Positions 49,465 to 58,596 of a stretch of DNA of 64,000 nucleotides are shown here, one piece after another. The stretch is from Auraticoccus monumenti (GTDB lineage Bacteria; Actinomycetota; Actinomycetes; Propionibacteriales; Propionibacteriaceae), in the NCBI RefSeq assembly GCF_900101785.1, contig NZ_LT629688.1:2604001-2668000 (forward strand), given 5' to 3'. A program made the translations under genes and the position numbers. Within the stretch, counting starts at the first letter, position 1; each line of letters begins with the position of its first letter. Under the pieces are notes generated by a model, which worked only from the letters and a program-made list of their open reading frames with translations, made no database searches and was not told where the DNA came from.

Positions 49465-50127
49465 ATGGAATCGACAGATCCAGGGGAATCCCAGTCTCGT
49501 GTTCGGCATGAGCCGGCGCCGCACTTCTCGAGGCACTCGGCCTACTCCAACCCGGGGCGCTACGCCGATCTGCTGGCGGACGTGCCAAGGGACCTCGCCA
49601 GCGTGTGCGCGGTGGCACGGAACCTGATCGCCCACTACTGGTTCGCGAGCGGCCCGTTGCCCGCCTCCAGCAACGACGACATCAACGCTCGCTGGCTCAG
49701 CAGGATCCTCGAGATCGATCAACAACGACACGGGAAGCCGCTGCAGCACGAGCGCGCCGAGGCCGACAGGGTCCAGGGCTGCTGCCGTGACCAAGTGCTG
49801 CTCGCGGTCGGCATCCTGCGCCAGCACGGTGTTCCCGCACGGAGCCGTCTCGGGTTCGCTGAGTACTTCCACGGCGACCGACGACAGGATCACGTCGTCG
49901 CCGAGGCATGGCTGGGCGGTCGATGGGTCCGGTTCGACCCCAGGCTCGAGGGACCCCGAGAGACGCTGGCGGACCCGCACGACATCAGCACCGCCCTCGA
50001 CTCGCCCTTCCTGACGGCTGCGGCCGCCTGGATCGGTCACCGACAGCACGGCCGATCCATCGACGACCTCGGCGTCCGCCTCCCCGCAGCGGAATTCATG
50101 GGACGGGTCTGCTGCACGAGTAGGTGA
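49465..50127 (+). pseudogene. Transglutaminase-like gene, 5' part (split by IS element)
   Basis: ATG 49465, with TAGGGT six bases upstream (leaderless start). Transglutaminase-core triad elements are visible: CCRDQVLLAVGILRQHGVPARSRLGF (Cys), DHVVAEAWLGGRWVRFDPRL (His and Asp). The native sequence runs to LPAAEFMG; the last residues VCCTSR come from the insertion sequence end. Deleting the IS and one GAC copy joins EFMG to PRFVLTYL at 51370 onward in the same frame. The triad is intact, so the truncated protein might fold. Confidence 0.85.
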
Positions 50128-50173
50128 CATCTGATCTGTGGTGCCAGAGGGCACCGCTGGAAGGATGTGCACT

Positions 50174-50461
50174 GTGCCCAGACCCCACCCCAAGGAGTTC
50201 CGTGACGATGTCGTGGCGGTGGCCCGCCGCGGCGAGGCTCCGATCGCCGAGATCGCCCGAGACTTCGGCATCAGCGAGTCCTGCCTGCGGAACTGGCTCG
50301 CCAAGGCCGACGCCGAGGACGGCCACCGACCGGGCGCGACCTTGACAGACTCGGCCGAGCTGAAAGAGCTGCGCCGTCGCAATCGGCTGTTGGAGCAGGA
50401 GAACGAGGTCCTGCGCCGGGCTGCGGCCTACCTGTCTCAGGCGAACCTGCCGGGAAAATGA
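50174..50461 (+). CDS. IS3-family transposase OrfA
   Basis: 95 residues from GTG 50174 (GGAAGG upstream; ATG 50165 possible). Helix-turn-helix HPKEFRDDVVAVARRGEAPIAEIARDFGISESCLRNWLAKAD and the leucine-zipper ELRRRNRLLEQENEVLRRAAAYL. It ends over the orfB start in GGGAAAATGA, a plausible -1 slippage or re-initiation site. Confidence 0.92.
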   Translation: MPRPHPKEFRDDVVAVARRGEAPIAEIARDFGISESCLRNWLAKADAEDGHRPGATLTDSAELKELRRRNRLLEQENEVLRRAAAYLSQANLPGK

Positions 50462-51337
50462 TGTACCCGCTCGTCCGCGAGCTCGCCGCCGACGGGATCC
50501 CCGTCACGGTGACGTGCCGGGTACTCAAACTCGCCCGCCAGCCCTACTACCGCTGGCTCGCTGCACCGATCACGCCCCGCATGCTCCAACAGGCCCACCT
50601 GGCCAACGCGTTGTTCGACGCCCACCGCGACGACCCGGAGTTCGGTCACCGGCTCCTCGGTGACGAAGCCCGCGCTTGGGGTCACCGAGCCTGTGACCGG
50701 ACAGTGTGGCGGATTTGCTCGACCAACCGCTGGTGGAGCGTGTTCGGGAAGAAGCGTGGAGCCAACGGCAAGAAGCCCGGCCCGCCGGCCCACGACGACC
50801 TGGTCCGGCGCGAGTTCACCGCGGCCGCTGCGAACAGGCTGTGGTTGACCGACATCACCGAGCACCCCCCCGGGCGAGGGCAAGCTCTACCTCTGCGCGA
50901 TCAAGGACGTGTTCTCGGGCCGGATCGTCGGCTACTCCATGAGCAGCCGGATGAGGTCCCAGCTGGCCGTGGACGCGCTTGCCTCAGCAGTGGCCCGCCG
51001 CGGCGGTGGGGTGAACGGCTGCGTCGTCCACTCCGACCGTGGGTCGCAGTTCCGTTCCCGACGCTTCCTAGACGAGCTGCGCCGCCACCACCTGGTCGGG
51101 TCGATGGGCCAGGTCGCCTCCGCCGGTGACAACGCGGCGATGGAGTCCTTCTTCTCACTGCTGCAGAAGAACGTGCTGGACCGGCGCTGCTGGGCCACCC
51201 GTGCCGAGCTACGCCTGGCCATCATCACCTGGATCGAGAAGACCTACCACCGCCGCCGACGACAAGCCCGCCTGGGTCGACTGACCCCGATCGAGTACGA
51301 GACCATCAACAGCACTCAGGTCGCACTCGCCGCCTGA
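50458..51337 (+). pseudogene. IS3-family transposase OrfB, frameshifted
   Basis: DDE transposase: first Asp in LWLTDITEH, second in VVHSDRGSQFRS, Glu in NAAMESFFSLLQK, plus the HTH_21 region YPLVRELAADGIPVTVTCRVL. The frame breaks at a C7 tract (50865-50871). Removing one C gives HPPGEGKLYLCAIKDVFSGRIVGYSM and restores one continuous frame of about 290 residues. Confidence 0.9.
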
Positions 51338-51369
51338 GAACCACTGTCACCTATCGGTGCAGCAGACCC

Positions 51370-51713
51370 GACCTCGGTTCGTGCTCACCTACCTGATCAT
51401 GGACGTCGCCCACCGCTTCGGTGACGAGCTGCTCCTGTGGGACTACTGGGGAGCGATGCCGCTGCCAGGCCGCACGATGGACGTCGAGCTGGGCGACGAG
51501 CTCGCCGACCTCGTCGTGCGCGCCGATGCCGAGGACGTGGATGCCGAGAGGCGGTTGGAGTACATCCACCGCACTGATCCTCGGGTTCGACCAGGCGGCC
51601 AGGTACAGCAGTTCTCTCCCCGCGGTGAACCACCACGATTGGTTCGGCTCGACGAAGCTGCTGGATACTCACTCGGCTCTCACTCGACGTCCGGAATCCC
51701 GGCCGCCCGGTAG
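51370..51713 (+). pseudogene. Transglutaminase-like gene, 3' part
   Basis: Continues the frame of the 49465 gene after the IS: PRFVLTYLIMDVAHRFGDELLLWDYWGAMPLPG, then an acidic stretch and EYIHRTDPRVRPGG. The intact gene would have encoded about 330 residues. The last 40 residues are Pro/Ser/Gly-rich and may not be native. No ribosome site or start of its own. Confidence 0.8.
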
Positions 51714-51883
51714 CGGATCCGTAACGGGACCGTCGTACGGGAGCACGTTGTTGACTCAGCCCCATCATCGACCTACGGACTCGGCCACGGTGGGCCATTT
51801 GCTCGTGCGCCCGCCAGGTCGCTGGCGTCGTCCACGCTCCGCGTACTTGCGTTACGCCATTGCGATCTGACAGATACTTCCTC

Positions 51884-52915
51884 ATGGTCATACTCGTGTC
51901 TGCTACCGGCTCGCGGCCCCTAGACGCCGATCTGCGAGACAGCCTGCAACTCAGAGCCATGCGGGCTGCGCCACCAGGGCAGGCAATGAAGGGTGAGCGC
52001 CGGAGGGTGTTCTGTTCAGCGCTGGAGCAGTCCGAGCAGCTGCTCAACGCCGCTTCGCAGACGCCTGCCGACGTCCGCCCGATGCTGGTGTTCTACGGCA
52101 TTGCCCAGGGCGTTAGGGCGCTGTTCGCCTGTGCCCCGAGTATCGCCGATCGAGACTTCCGCACGAAGGGCCATGGGCTTCGTGAGCGGAACTTGCGTGG
52201 CTCGCTCAGGTCCATGTCGGTCGAGGCCACCGGCACAGGCATGTTCGCGGCGCTCTGCCACCTTTGCGACTTCACGGAGTTCCAGGCTCCCGTCACCTTT
52301 GAGCAGCTGTGGGCGGTCAACCCGCATCTCTTCCAGCGACGTTTGGCCGGCTCGGATCAACCACCCGCTGTCACCGCGGGCTGCATCCTGGACCACTCCA
52401 TCAACTCTGAGATGGCCGTCATGACCTTGGGGTTTCTGGGCAGCGACGTCGGCGACCGTTTGCCGACCCAAGGGGACGTGGCGGATTACGTGCGGTCGAA
52501 CTACGGCCCGTACCCATTCGAAGTTCTACCTTTAGAAGACCGCTCGAAGTTCCTGTTCAAGCACTCCAGGGAAACGTGGGTTGACCTCGCCGTCACCGTC
52601 CCCCGCGAACAGCACACGGCGGCCGTCGCACACCTCGAAGCGCGCCAGGCCCGAATCGGCTACAATACCTGGATCCTTCCTCAGATCGGTGGGGTCCTGC
52701 CGAAGCCAAACGCCCTGGTGCTCTGGTGGGCCCTATTCTTCAGTCTCTCGATCCGCGCCCGCTACGAGCCCGAGGGCTGGACCAAGGACCTCGACGTCGA
52801 CTCCAGCCCGCTCGCTGTGCAGCTCCAGGACGTCCTCGAGGACGCCCCGTCGAGGTGCCACGCCCTCCTCCTCGAGGCCATCCACGAGGTCTGTTCGTCA
52901 GCGGGCGAGCACTAA
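51884..52915 (+). CDS. YaaC-like hypothetical protein
   Basis: 343 residues from ATG 51884 (a TTG at 51860 is possible). SEQLLNAASQTPADVRPMLVFYGIAQGVRALFA and KGHGLRERNLRGSLRSMSVEATGTGMFAAL fit YaaC proteins (FYgls-A pattern, KGHGL). The C-terminal NALVLWWALFFSLSIRARYEPEGWTKDLDVDSS...L also matches. Function of the family is unknown. Codon use shows more A/T-ending codons than the flanking chromosome. Confidence 0.7.
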   Translation: MVILVSATGSRPLDADLRDSLQLRAMRAAPPGQAMKGERRRVFCSALEQSEQLLNAASQTPADVRPMLVFYGIAQGVRALFACAPSIADRDFRTKGHGLRERNLRGSLRSMSVEATGTGMFAALCHLCDFTEFQAPVTFEQLWAVNPHLFQRRLAGSDQPPAVTAGCILDHSINSEMAVMTLGFLGSDVGDRLPTQGDVADYVRSNYGPYPFEVLPLEDRSKFLFKHSRETWVDLAVTVPREQHTAAVAHLEARQARIGYNTWILPQIGGVLPKPNALVLWWALFFSLSIRARYEPEGWTKDLDVDSSPLAVQLQDVLEDAPSRCHALLLEAIHEVCSSAGEH

Positions 52916-53139
52916 GGGAAGTCGACGGGAAGGTCGGTCTTGAGCGGACGGCGACCATCATCAGAGGCACATGGACCTATCGCCAGTAGACGTCCGGTAG
53001 CCGATCCCTCACCGTGCGTGGCGTCGGCCTGCCGTATGCAAGTCTCGGTCGAGTTTGGTTTGCTCGATTGCAGCGCCGTCAGTCCTTTTTGCTAGTGCGG
53101 TTCTTCCTGGTCCTCGGAAGCCTCTGACACTGTGGGTAG

Positions 53140-54545
53140 GTGAATAATCTGGACTCGCAGGCCTTGCTGACGCTGTTCGTGAGCGAGCTGGCAAAGTTGG
53201 AGGACGGGCTCGTCGTGCACGGCCCTGCTGCTGAGACCGCCGGCAGCGCACCGGTGGACTTCGACCCGTCCTCGCCGTCGGTGTTTCTCGACTTCGAGAT
53301 GGACGCGTTCATCGCCCTAGTCGAACAGCTGAGCGAGGCGATAAGCAGCTCCCGCGCCCCACACCCGTGGCGCAACCTCCCACCAGGAGAAGCCGCGGTG
53401 CGAGCCATGTTGCAGCACCTCACCAAGAGGTGGAGTCAGGGCTGGCCTCGGGCGTCTCGGGAGCGTCACTTCCGGCTGCTGCTGACCGATGGCAGTTTCT
53501 CGTACTTCCAGCCGCTGCGTAAAGGAGGCCCGACACTGTGGTTGCCGCCACTCAGTGACGCCTTCGTTGAGGAAGTGGGCGAGCTCGAGCCGTGTGAGCC
53601 GTGGTCGCTGGACCAGCTAGAGCGGTTCTTGTGGCTGCTGGCCGGTCGGCGCCAGTTCGAGCGGTCAGCCCTTCTGGGGGCCTGGCCGCTCGATCCCGGC
53701 CGCTTCGTCTGCGTGCTCGCTCACCCGGGTTTCGGGCCGGTAGGTGTGATCGTCCAGCAGGACCCTGGTTCAGAGGTCGGCCTGGGGGCATCAGCCTGTC
53801 AGTGCGGCGGGCGGCTGAGGAGGTCGTGCTGCTCAACCGTCCTGACGTCAGAGGTTGGCGTGAGCAGGGGTGGGTGAAGGACGGCATCGTGTGGAGTGGG
53901 GACCCCGGCACGGTGACCACTCCGTGGACCGGTGCGCGTCCACCTCGACCAGAAGACCCCTCCGTGCGCCCTGGTGAGGAGCCGTGGTGGACCGTCATGT
54001 CGCCCTCGCTGAACGCCGACCCGTGGCTGGCCGCCCTGGAGGACCTGCGTTCCTGGGTCGAGCAACCCATGTGGGGCGCCACCCGGCTGTTGCGCCGCGC
54101 CGTTCTCCGGCACCGGTACGGGTTACGGTGGGCAGCCGGCTGGGTGATCGCACCCGACTGCTACGCCCACATCGAGGCCTTCGTCTACCCACGCGAGACA
54201 CCGCGCCAGGGGCTGCAGCTGCGGGGAATGCCCAATATCCCAGATGAGTGCGCCCTTCCCGGACAGCGCTACCTCCGCATCGGTGAGGTCACCGCCGCGA
54301 GCACTGGCAACACGTCCTACACCCTGGACAGCCGCGTGTGGGAGACCGCCATCAACTCCTGGCCACCGCACAGCGCGCTGGCCGAACGGGTCGGACGCGG
54401 CGGGATCGCCTGGTACGACCGAGACACCCGCCCGCCTCCACCTGAGTACCTGTTTGACTACGACCAGGCACCACTGGACCGGATGGCCCACCTGCTCCAC
54501 GACGTCCTGGACCAGCCACTCAGCCCAACTACGGCGGCACGCTGA
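53140..54545 (+). pseudogene. Hypothetical gene with frameshift at a G5 tract
   Basis: Two adjoining frames appear to be one gene. The 5' part (GTG 53140, NNLDSQALLTLFVSELAKLEDG...) encodes about 216 residues to VQQDPGSEVGLG. At GGGGG (53784-53788) the sense continues in another frame, GISLSVRRAAEEVVLLNRPDVRG, to AAR at 54545 (about 250 more). One extra G would join them as VGLGGISLSV. Neither part has its own start signal at the junction. Family not recognised; no membrane segments. The C-terminal part is Trp/Pro-rich. Confidence 0.6.
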
Positions 54546-54563
54546 GGGATCCATCACCGGGCG
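54542..54563 (+). repeat. 22-bp direct repeat, copy 1
   Basis: CTGAGGGATCCATCACCGGG and two more bases; 20 of 22 positions match the copy at 55394. The pair brackets the glycosyltransferase gene. Confidence 0.75.
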
Positions 54564-54612
54564 GTGGCCCAATCCATCGCGATGTGGCTGGTTGGGGTGC
54601 TAGGGATGGACG

Positions 54613-55359
54613 GTGCGCTCCCAGTTAGATGCTCAGATCGGTGCGGTCGTCGTCAACCACAACACCTCCGCCTGGACTGAGCTGTTGATCCGCTCGTTGT
54701 TCGTCCAGAACCCTGGCTTCGGCCGCCTGACGGTCTACGACAACGCCTCGATCGACGATCGGTCCGCCATGCTGGACGCGGCGGCACAGTACGGTGCGGA
54801 GATTCAGCAGTCCGGGTTCGACACCACAACAACCACGAACTCCCACGGTCAGGTGCTCAGCAAGTTCGTACTCGACCCGAGGAACGCAGAACTTGATTAC
54901 GTGCTGTTCCTCGACGCCGACGTCTGCTTCACCAGGCCCGGAACGATCCGCACCCTGCAAGAGGAGTTGGAGCGCACTCCGACGACGTTCGGGGCCGGCC
55001 CGCGCATGTCGTGGGACGGCGAGACCGAGATGGCGCCCGACCTGGCTGCCAATCCTGAGATCTACCGAGACCGGCTCCATCCCGCGTGCGCCCTGGTTCG
55101 CAATACAGACCTGTTCCGCCGGGTGGTCGACGAGGTCGGCCTGTCGGGCGCGACGCAGCACCTCATCGGCCAGGAGCGGTACCTCGACACTTTTCGCCTG
55201 GCCACGATGGTCATGCGGACCCACGGCGCCAGCCACGTCATCGCCGACGCGCTGATCATGCACGCCTTCGCGGTGTCCTACCCGGACGAGTCCAGCTCGC
55301 TGATCCCACAGAAGGAAGCCCGACGAGACGCCTGGCTCCAAAGTCTCAGGACCGGATAG
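54613..55359 (+). CDS. GT2-fold glycosyltransferase
   Basis: 248 residues from GTG 54613. GT-A fold features: IGAVVVNHNTSAWTELLIRSLFVQNPGF with VYDNASIDDR (nucleotide-sugar binding) and the metal-binding D-x-D in DYVLFLDADVCFT. TFGAGPRMSW and the Trp/Glu-containing acceptor region follow. It lacks membrane segments, so it is cytosolic or peripheral. It stands alone between two 22-bp direct repeats and has no polysaccharide genes around it, consistent with a transferred cassette. Confidence 0.8.
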   Translation: MRSQLDAQIGAVVVNHNTSAWTELLIRSLFVQNPGFGRLTVYDNASIDDRSAMLDAAAQYGAEIQQSGFDTTTTTNSHGQVLSKFVLDPRNAELDYVLFLDADVCFTRPGTIRTLQEELERTPTTFGAGPRMSWDGETEMAPDLAANPEIYRDRLHPACALVRNTDLFRRVVDEVGLSGATQHLIGQERYLDTFRLATMVMRTHGASHVIADALIMHAFAVSYPDESSSLIPQKEARRDAWLQSLRTG

Positions 55360-55393
55360 GCCAAAACACGCCCCTGCGCCGAAGCGAGTCTCA

Positions 55394-55415
55394 CTGAGGG
55401 ATCCCTCAACGGGCG
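55394..55415 (+). repeat. 22-bp direct repeat, copy 2
   Basis: Matches 54542-54563 at 20 of 22 bases. Within it TGAGGGATCCCTCA (55395-55408) is a perfect 14-bp palindrome, lost in copy 1 by a single change. Confidence 0.75.
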
Positions 55416-55486
55416 TTTCGACTGGCGGCTGTCCTCACTCCGAGACTTCGGTGAGATGCCCGTCGGTTGGTTTTCGTCCGACTCGC

Positions 55487-56713
55487 TCAGAACCAGGTGA
55501 GGAGCATCGGGTCGCCGATCAGGTCGAGCGCCGCTCGCACCTGATCGGCCCTCCAGCTCGGATAATGGACGAGCCGTACGCTGGAGTCCAGGTCACCCAG
55601 CGCTGCAGTGCTCCACCCGGCTGGGCGCAGCTGTACCGAGACGGCCTCGGCGATCTCGACCGCTCCGCGCAGGTCGGGGTCGAGCTCGATCCTCACCCCG
55701 GCCGCCTGCGCCGTCGGAGAGTCGCTGACCTCCGCCGCGACCGCCGCCGGATGCGACCCGCGGTCGACGATCACGGTCACCCCTCTGCGGTCGAGCAGGG
55801 TCGCGAGCAGTTGTTCCGGGGCGTGGGAGGGAGCGGCACCGGCGAGGCCGCCGACGCCCTGCCCCAGCCGCACATCCTCAGCCGCCCGCGCGGTAGCCCG
55901 CACCTCTGCGGCGATGCCGACGTCGCCGAGGAGAGCCGCCAGCTGGAACCAGCCGTCCAGCTCCGCGGTGGCCACCGGCCGCCCCTCGCGGTACCGCCGG
56001 AGCGGGAGATCACCCGCCCGCGCCGAGGGTCGCACCATCTCGCAGGCGCGCGAGTAGTCGTCGACCAGGTCGCCGCGGGCGCGGGCGAAGGCCTCGGCCC
56101 GCGCCCGGTCGACTGCGGCCGCCTCGCGGCCCGAGGGCCAGTCCGCCTGCTGCCAGCCCCCGTGCCGCCACACCAGCGGTTCGCGGCTGACGGCGTGCTG
56201 CGGGTGGTCCCTCAGCTCACGGCTGGCCAGCTCCGCCACCGTCCGAAGGCCGTCCCAGTCTCCGGTCCCGGTGAGGAGCGCGCAGTCGGCGGTGGGCACG
56301 AGGAGCAGCCGCTCGCCCGGCACCACCACCCGGTCGGCGACGAGGTCGGTGTGCAACAGCCAGGCCGGCAGTTCGGGGTCGACCGAGCGGTAGGTGCCCG
56401 GCTGCACCAGCTCGAGCCGGGTGCGTCCCAGCACAGACCGGCTGTCCTCGAACGCTGCGGTCAGCACCGCGGTCGCCTCCACTCCCCACTCACGAGCCAG
56501 GCCGGCGGTCACCGTCACCACCTCCGACCCGACCTGCAGCCCGGCCCCGAGCAGCGTCCCGAACGGGCCCCGGGTGACCAGGGCCAGGTCGTCCCGGTCG
56601 GTGCCCTGCAGCGCGCGGCTGCGGATCCGCTCCGGCACCACGCCGAGGACCAGCGGGGCAAGGGCACCCCGGGCCGCGGCGAGGGTCGGCGGCAGTGTCG
56701 GTCGTCCGCTCAT
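55487..56713 (-). CDS. Hypothetical protein, possibly DUF1444 (YtpQ)-like
   Basis: 408 residues, ATG 56713 with GAGGAAC upstream. Soluble, with LVTRGPFGTLLGAGLQVGSEVVTVTAGL and VVVPGERLLLVPTADCALLTGTGDWDGLRTVAELASREL, which resemble the DUF1444 pattern (a Pro-x-x-Asp block followed by a helix). The C-terminal half (residues 200-400) contains VIVDRGSHPAAVAAEV and does not suggest a family. Assignment is tentative. GC content is high, closer to the chromosome than to the island genes. Confidence 0.55.
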   Translation of the reverse strand: MSGRPTLPPTLAAARGALAPLVLGVVPERIRSRALQGTDRDDLALVTRGPFGTLLGAGLQVGSEVVTVTAGLAREWGVEATAVLTAAFEDSRSVLGRTRLELVQPGTYRSVDPELPAWLLHTDLVADRVVVPGERLLLVPTADCALLTGTGDWDGLRTVAELASRELRDHPQHAVSREPLVWRHGGWQQADWPSGREAAAVDRARAEAFARARGDLVDDYSRACEMVRPSARAGDLPLRRYREGRPVATAELDGWFQLAALLGDVGIAAEVRATARAAEDVRLGQGVGGLAGAAPSHAPEQLLATLLDRRGVTVIVDRGSHPAAVAAEVSDSPTAQAAGVRIELDPDLRGAVEIAEAVSVQLRPAGWSTAALGDLDSSVRLVHYPSWRADQVRAALDLIGDPMLLTWF

Positions 56714-57024
56714 CGGGGTTCCTCAGGTGCTGCTGAGGAACTCACTTGGTCAACGTACTGCTGGCCTGCTGTCACCGCTGCATCGGTAGACGGTTGATCC
56801 AGCTGCACCGCTTCAGTGACGATGGTCTTCGAGCGGTCCCGGCGGGTCGCCGATACGCTGGGTCAGAACCACTGCTCGAAAGTCGTGTGACCCCCGCCAC
56901 TTTCTTTGGATCAGGGGTTTCGAGCAGGCGACTTGAGAGGCGCCCAGGAGCGCGATGCCGCCGTGTGTCAGTAGGGGATCGGCTCGTGGACTGGCAAGGG
57001 TCGATGGCGGCTAGCCTGACGTAG
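56714..57024. other. Intergenic region with a 10-bp inverted repeat
   Basis: CTGCTCGAAA (56872-56881) and TTTCGAGCAG (56918-56927) are perfect inverted copies 36 bp apart. They do not form a tRNA: no acceptor stem, anticodon arm or CCA context is found. The arm ends resemble a recombination or regulatory site. TAGCCT at 57012 is the -10 of the downstream leaderless gene. No gene lies here. Confidence 0.6.
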
Positions 57025-57735
57025 GTGCACGCCTCCATCACCACGGTGATCTTCGACCTGGACGGCACACTGTTCGATCACCAGGCGTCAGCCGCCCTAG
57101 GGGTGGCAGGTCTCACCGAGCAGCTTGGGGCCCAGTCCACCGCTGACCTGGAGGCAGCGTGGTTCGCTGCCGAGGACCGCCATGTGCAGAGCTGGGCGTC
57201 CGGGGCCTGCGGCTGGCAGGAGCAGCGCCGCCGGCGGCTCCGGGACTACCTCCCCCTCGTCGGGGTGGAGGCCCCGGATGATGAGGCCGAGCTGGACCGG
57301 TTGTTCGCTGTGTACCTCGACTGCTGCCAGCGGTCGTGGTCGGCGTTCCCCGATGCTGCGCCCGCTTTGCGAGCCGTGCGCGCCGCCGGCTACCAGGTGG
57401 CGGTGCTGACCAACGGCCAACGCCAGCAACAGCTGGCCAAGCTCGAGCGAATCGCGTTGCTGCAACTAGTCGGGCCCGTCTGGGCCACCGACGACCTGGG
57501 GGTGGCGAAACCAGATCCGAAGACCTACCTGACGGTCTGCGACCACCTGGGAGTCAGCCCATCTGAGACGGTCTACGTCGGGGACAACTTCGCCCACGAT
57601 GTCGAAGGTGCTGAAGGAGCAGGGCTGCGGGCCGCCTTCTTGGACCGTCACGACCAAGGCCCTACGGACTACCGGCCCCGCATCAGCTCACTCCGTGACC
57701 TCCTGCAGGCCATCGAAACCCCTGCACCTAGCTGA
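57025..57735 (+). CDS. HAD-family hydrolase
   Basis: 236 residues. Motif I FDLDGTLFD (nucleophile D11, acid D13), motif II VLTNGQ, motif III KPDPKTY (Lys) and motif IV VGDNFAHDVEGAEGAG. The cap is alpha-helical (C1 type), so phosphoglycolate phosphatase- or YjjG-like small-molecule phosphatase activity is likely. GTG 57025 with TAGCCT seven bases upstream implies a leaderless transcript. Last recognisable gene of the island region. Confidence 0.9.
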   Translation: MHASITTVIFDLDGTLFDHQASAALGVAGLTEQLGAQSTADLEAAWFAAEDRHVQSWASGACGWQEQRRRRLRDYLPLVGVEAPDDEAELDRLFAVYLDCCQRSWSAFPDAAPALRAVRAAGYQVAVLTNGQRQQQLAKLERIALLQLVGPVWATDDLGVAKPDPKTYLTVCDHLGVSPSETVYVGDNFAHDVEGAEGAGLRAAFLDRHDQGPTDYRPRISSLRDLLQAIETPAPS

Positions 57736-57973
57736 GGCTCACGCATCACCGAGGTGGACGGAGCGTGGGTCCGCCCACGTGCCACTGCCACTGGTAGCAA
57801 GGTGCGCAGAGCAGCGGTCCGCCGCGCTCGCCCAGCCCACCACCCGGTGAGCTCGGCCGTTGACCCCGGGTGCCCAAGCGTCGAGCTGTGCAGCTGACCG
57901 GGCTCTGAGGTCGGCTTCGTGCCCGGGTGATCAGGCGCCCTGGAGGACGACACGAACGGGTGACGCCGGCCCA

Positions 57974-58540
57974 TCAGGCACCGGAGGACGGATCCCCGCC
58001 CTGCCGGTCGCCTGAGCTCGCCGGCGCCGCCGGCGGGGTGGCGAACCGGAACCTCGTGACGTCGGCGGGGAAGCGGCGCCAGGCCAGCGCCGAGACCGGG
58101 TGCAGCACGCACATGCCACCCGCGTCCGGGCCCGACCAGGCGTCGGGAGCAGGCTCGTAGCCCTGGTCGCCGTAGGCCGCGCGGTAGGCGGCCGAGAGCC
58201 GCTCCCCGAGCTCGCCGGTGATCGGCTCGCTCGGCGCGGCGGTGCCCTCCACGACCACGACCTCCGTGGCGCTCTCCAGGTGCAGCACGCAGGCCGGGTT
58301 GGTGCGCAGGTTGCGGGCGTGCACGGTCTCGGGCGAGCCGTCGTAGAAGTACCGGCCGTCCAGCCAGACCCCCCACCGGGGCACCACGTGGGGACGTCCG
58401 TCCGGACGGGTGGTGCTGAGCCACACGTGCCTGGCCCCGACCAGCTGCTGCTCGACCGTCGCCCACTCCAGCAGGCCGTCGGCGCTCTCCGGGACGCCGT
58501 ACCCGTCGGGCATCGTGGGCCGGTCACGGTGGACGCTCAT
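57974..58540 (-). CDS. Pyridoxamine 5'-phosphate oxidase-family protein
   Basis: 188 residues with the split-barrel flavin/F420-binding fold: HVWLSTTRPDGRPHVVPRWGVWLDGRYFYDGSPETVHARNLRTNPACVLHLE. This is typical of the actinobacterial PPOX-class group that uses FMN or F420 to reduce diverse substrates. ATG 58540; ATG 58513 is an alternative start. The following gene on the minus strand is unrelated. Confidence 0.86.
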   Translation of the reverse strand: MSVHRDRPTMPDGYGVPESADGLLEWATVEQQLVGARHVWLSTTRPDGRPHVVPRWGVWLDGRYFYDGSPETVHARNLRTNPACVLHLESATEVVVVEGTAAPSEPITGELGERLSAAYRAAYGDQGYEPAPDAWSGPDAGGMCVLHPVSALAWRRFPADVTRFRFATPPAAPASSGDRQGGDPSSGA

Positions 58541-58596
58541 GGCCGCAGGCTATGCCTGGCGGCCGACGCACGGGAAGGGTCGGGCCGAGGTCCGGC

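Larger units (their letters stand above)
50105..51369 (+). mobile_element. IS3-family insertion sequence
   Basis: 1265 bp bounded by imperfect inverted repeats starting GGGTCTGCTGCAC (50105-50128 and, inverted, 51345-51369; about 21 of 24 positions match, including TAGGTGACA). A 3-bp target duplication GAC flanks it (50102-50104 and 51370-51372). It carries overlapping orfA and orfB, the usual IS3 arrangement. orfB is frameshifted, so the copy is probably immobile. Confidence 0.93.

Noticed and set aside
56860-56935. Possible tRNA or attachment-site structure
   Set aside because: Inverted arms are present but no cloverleaf, anticodon arm or T-loop consensus can be drawn on either strand.
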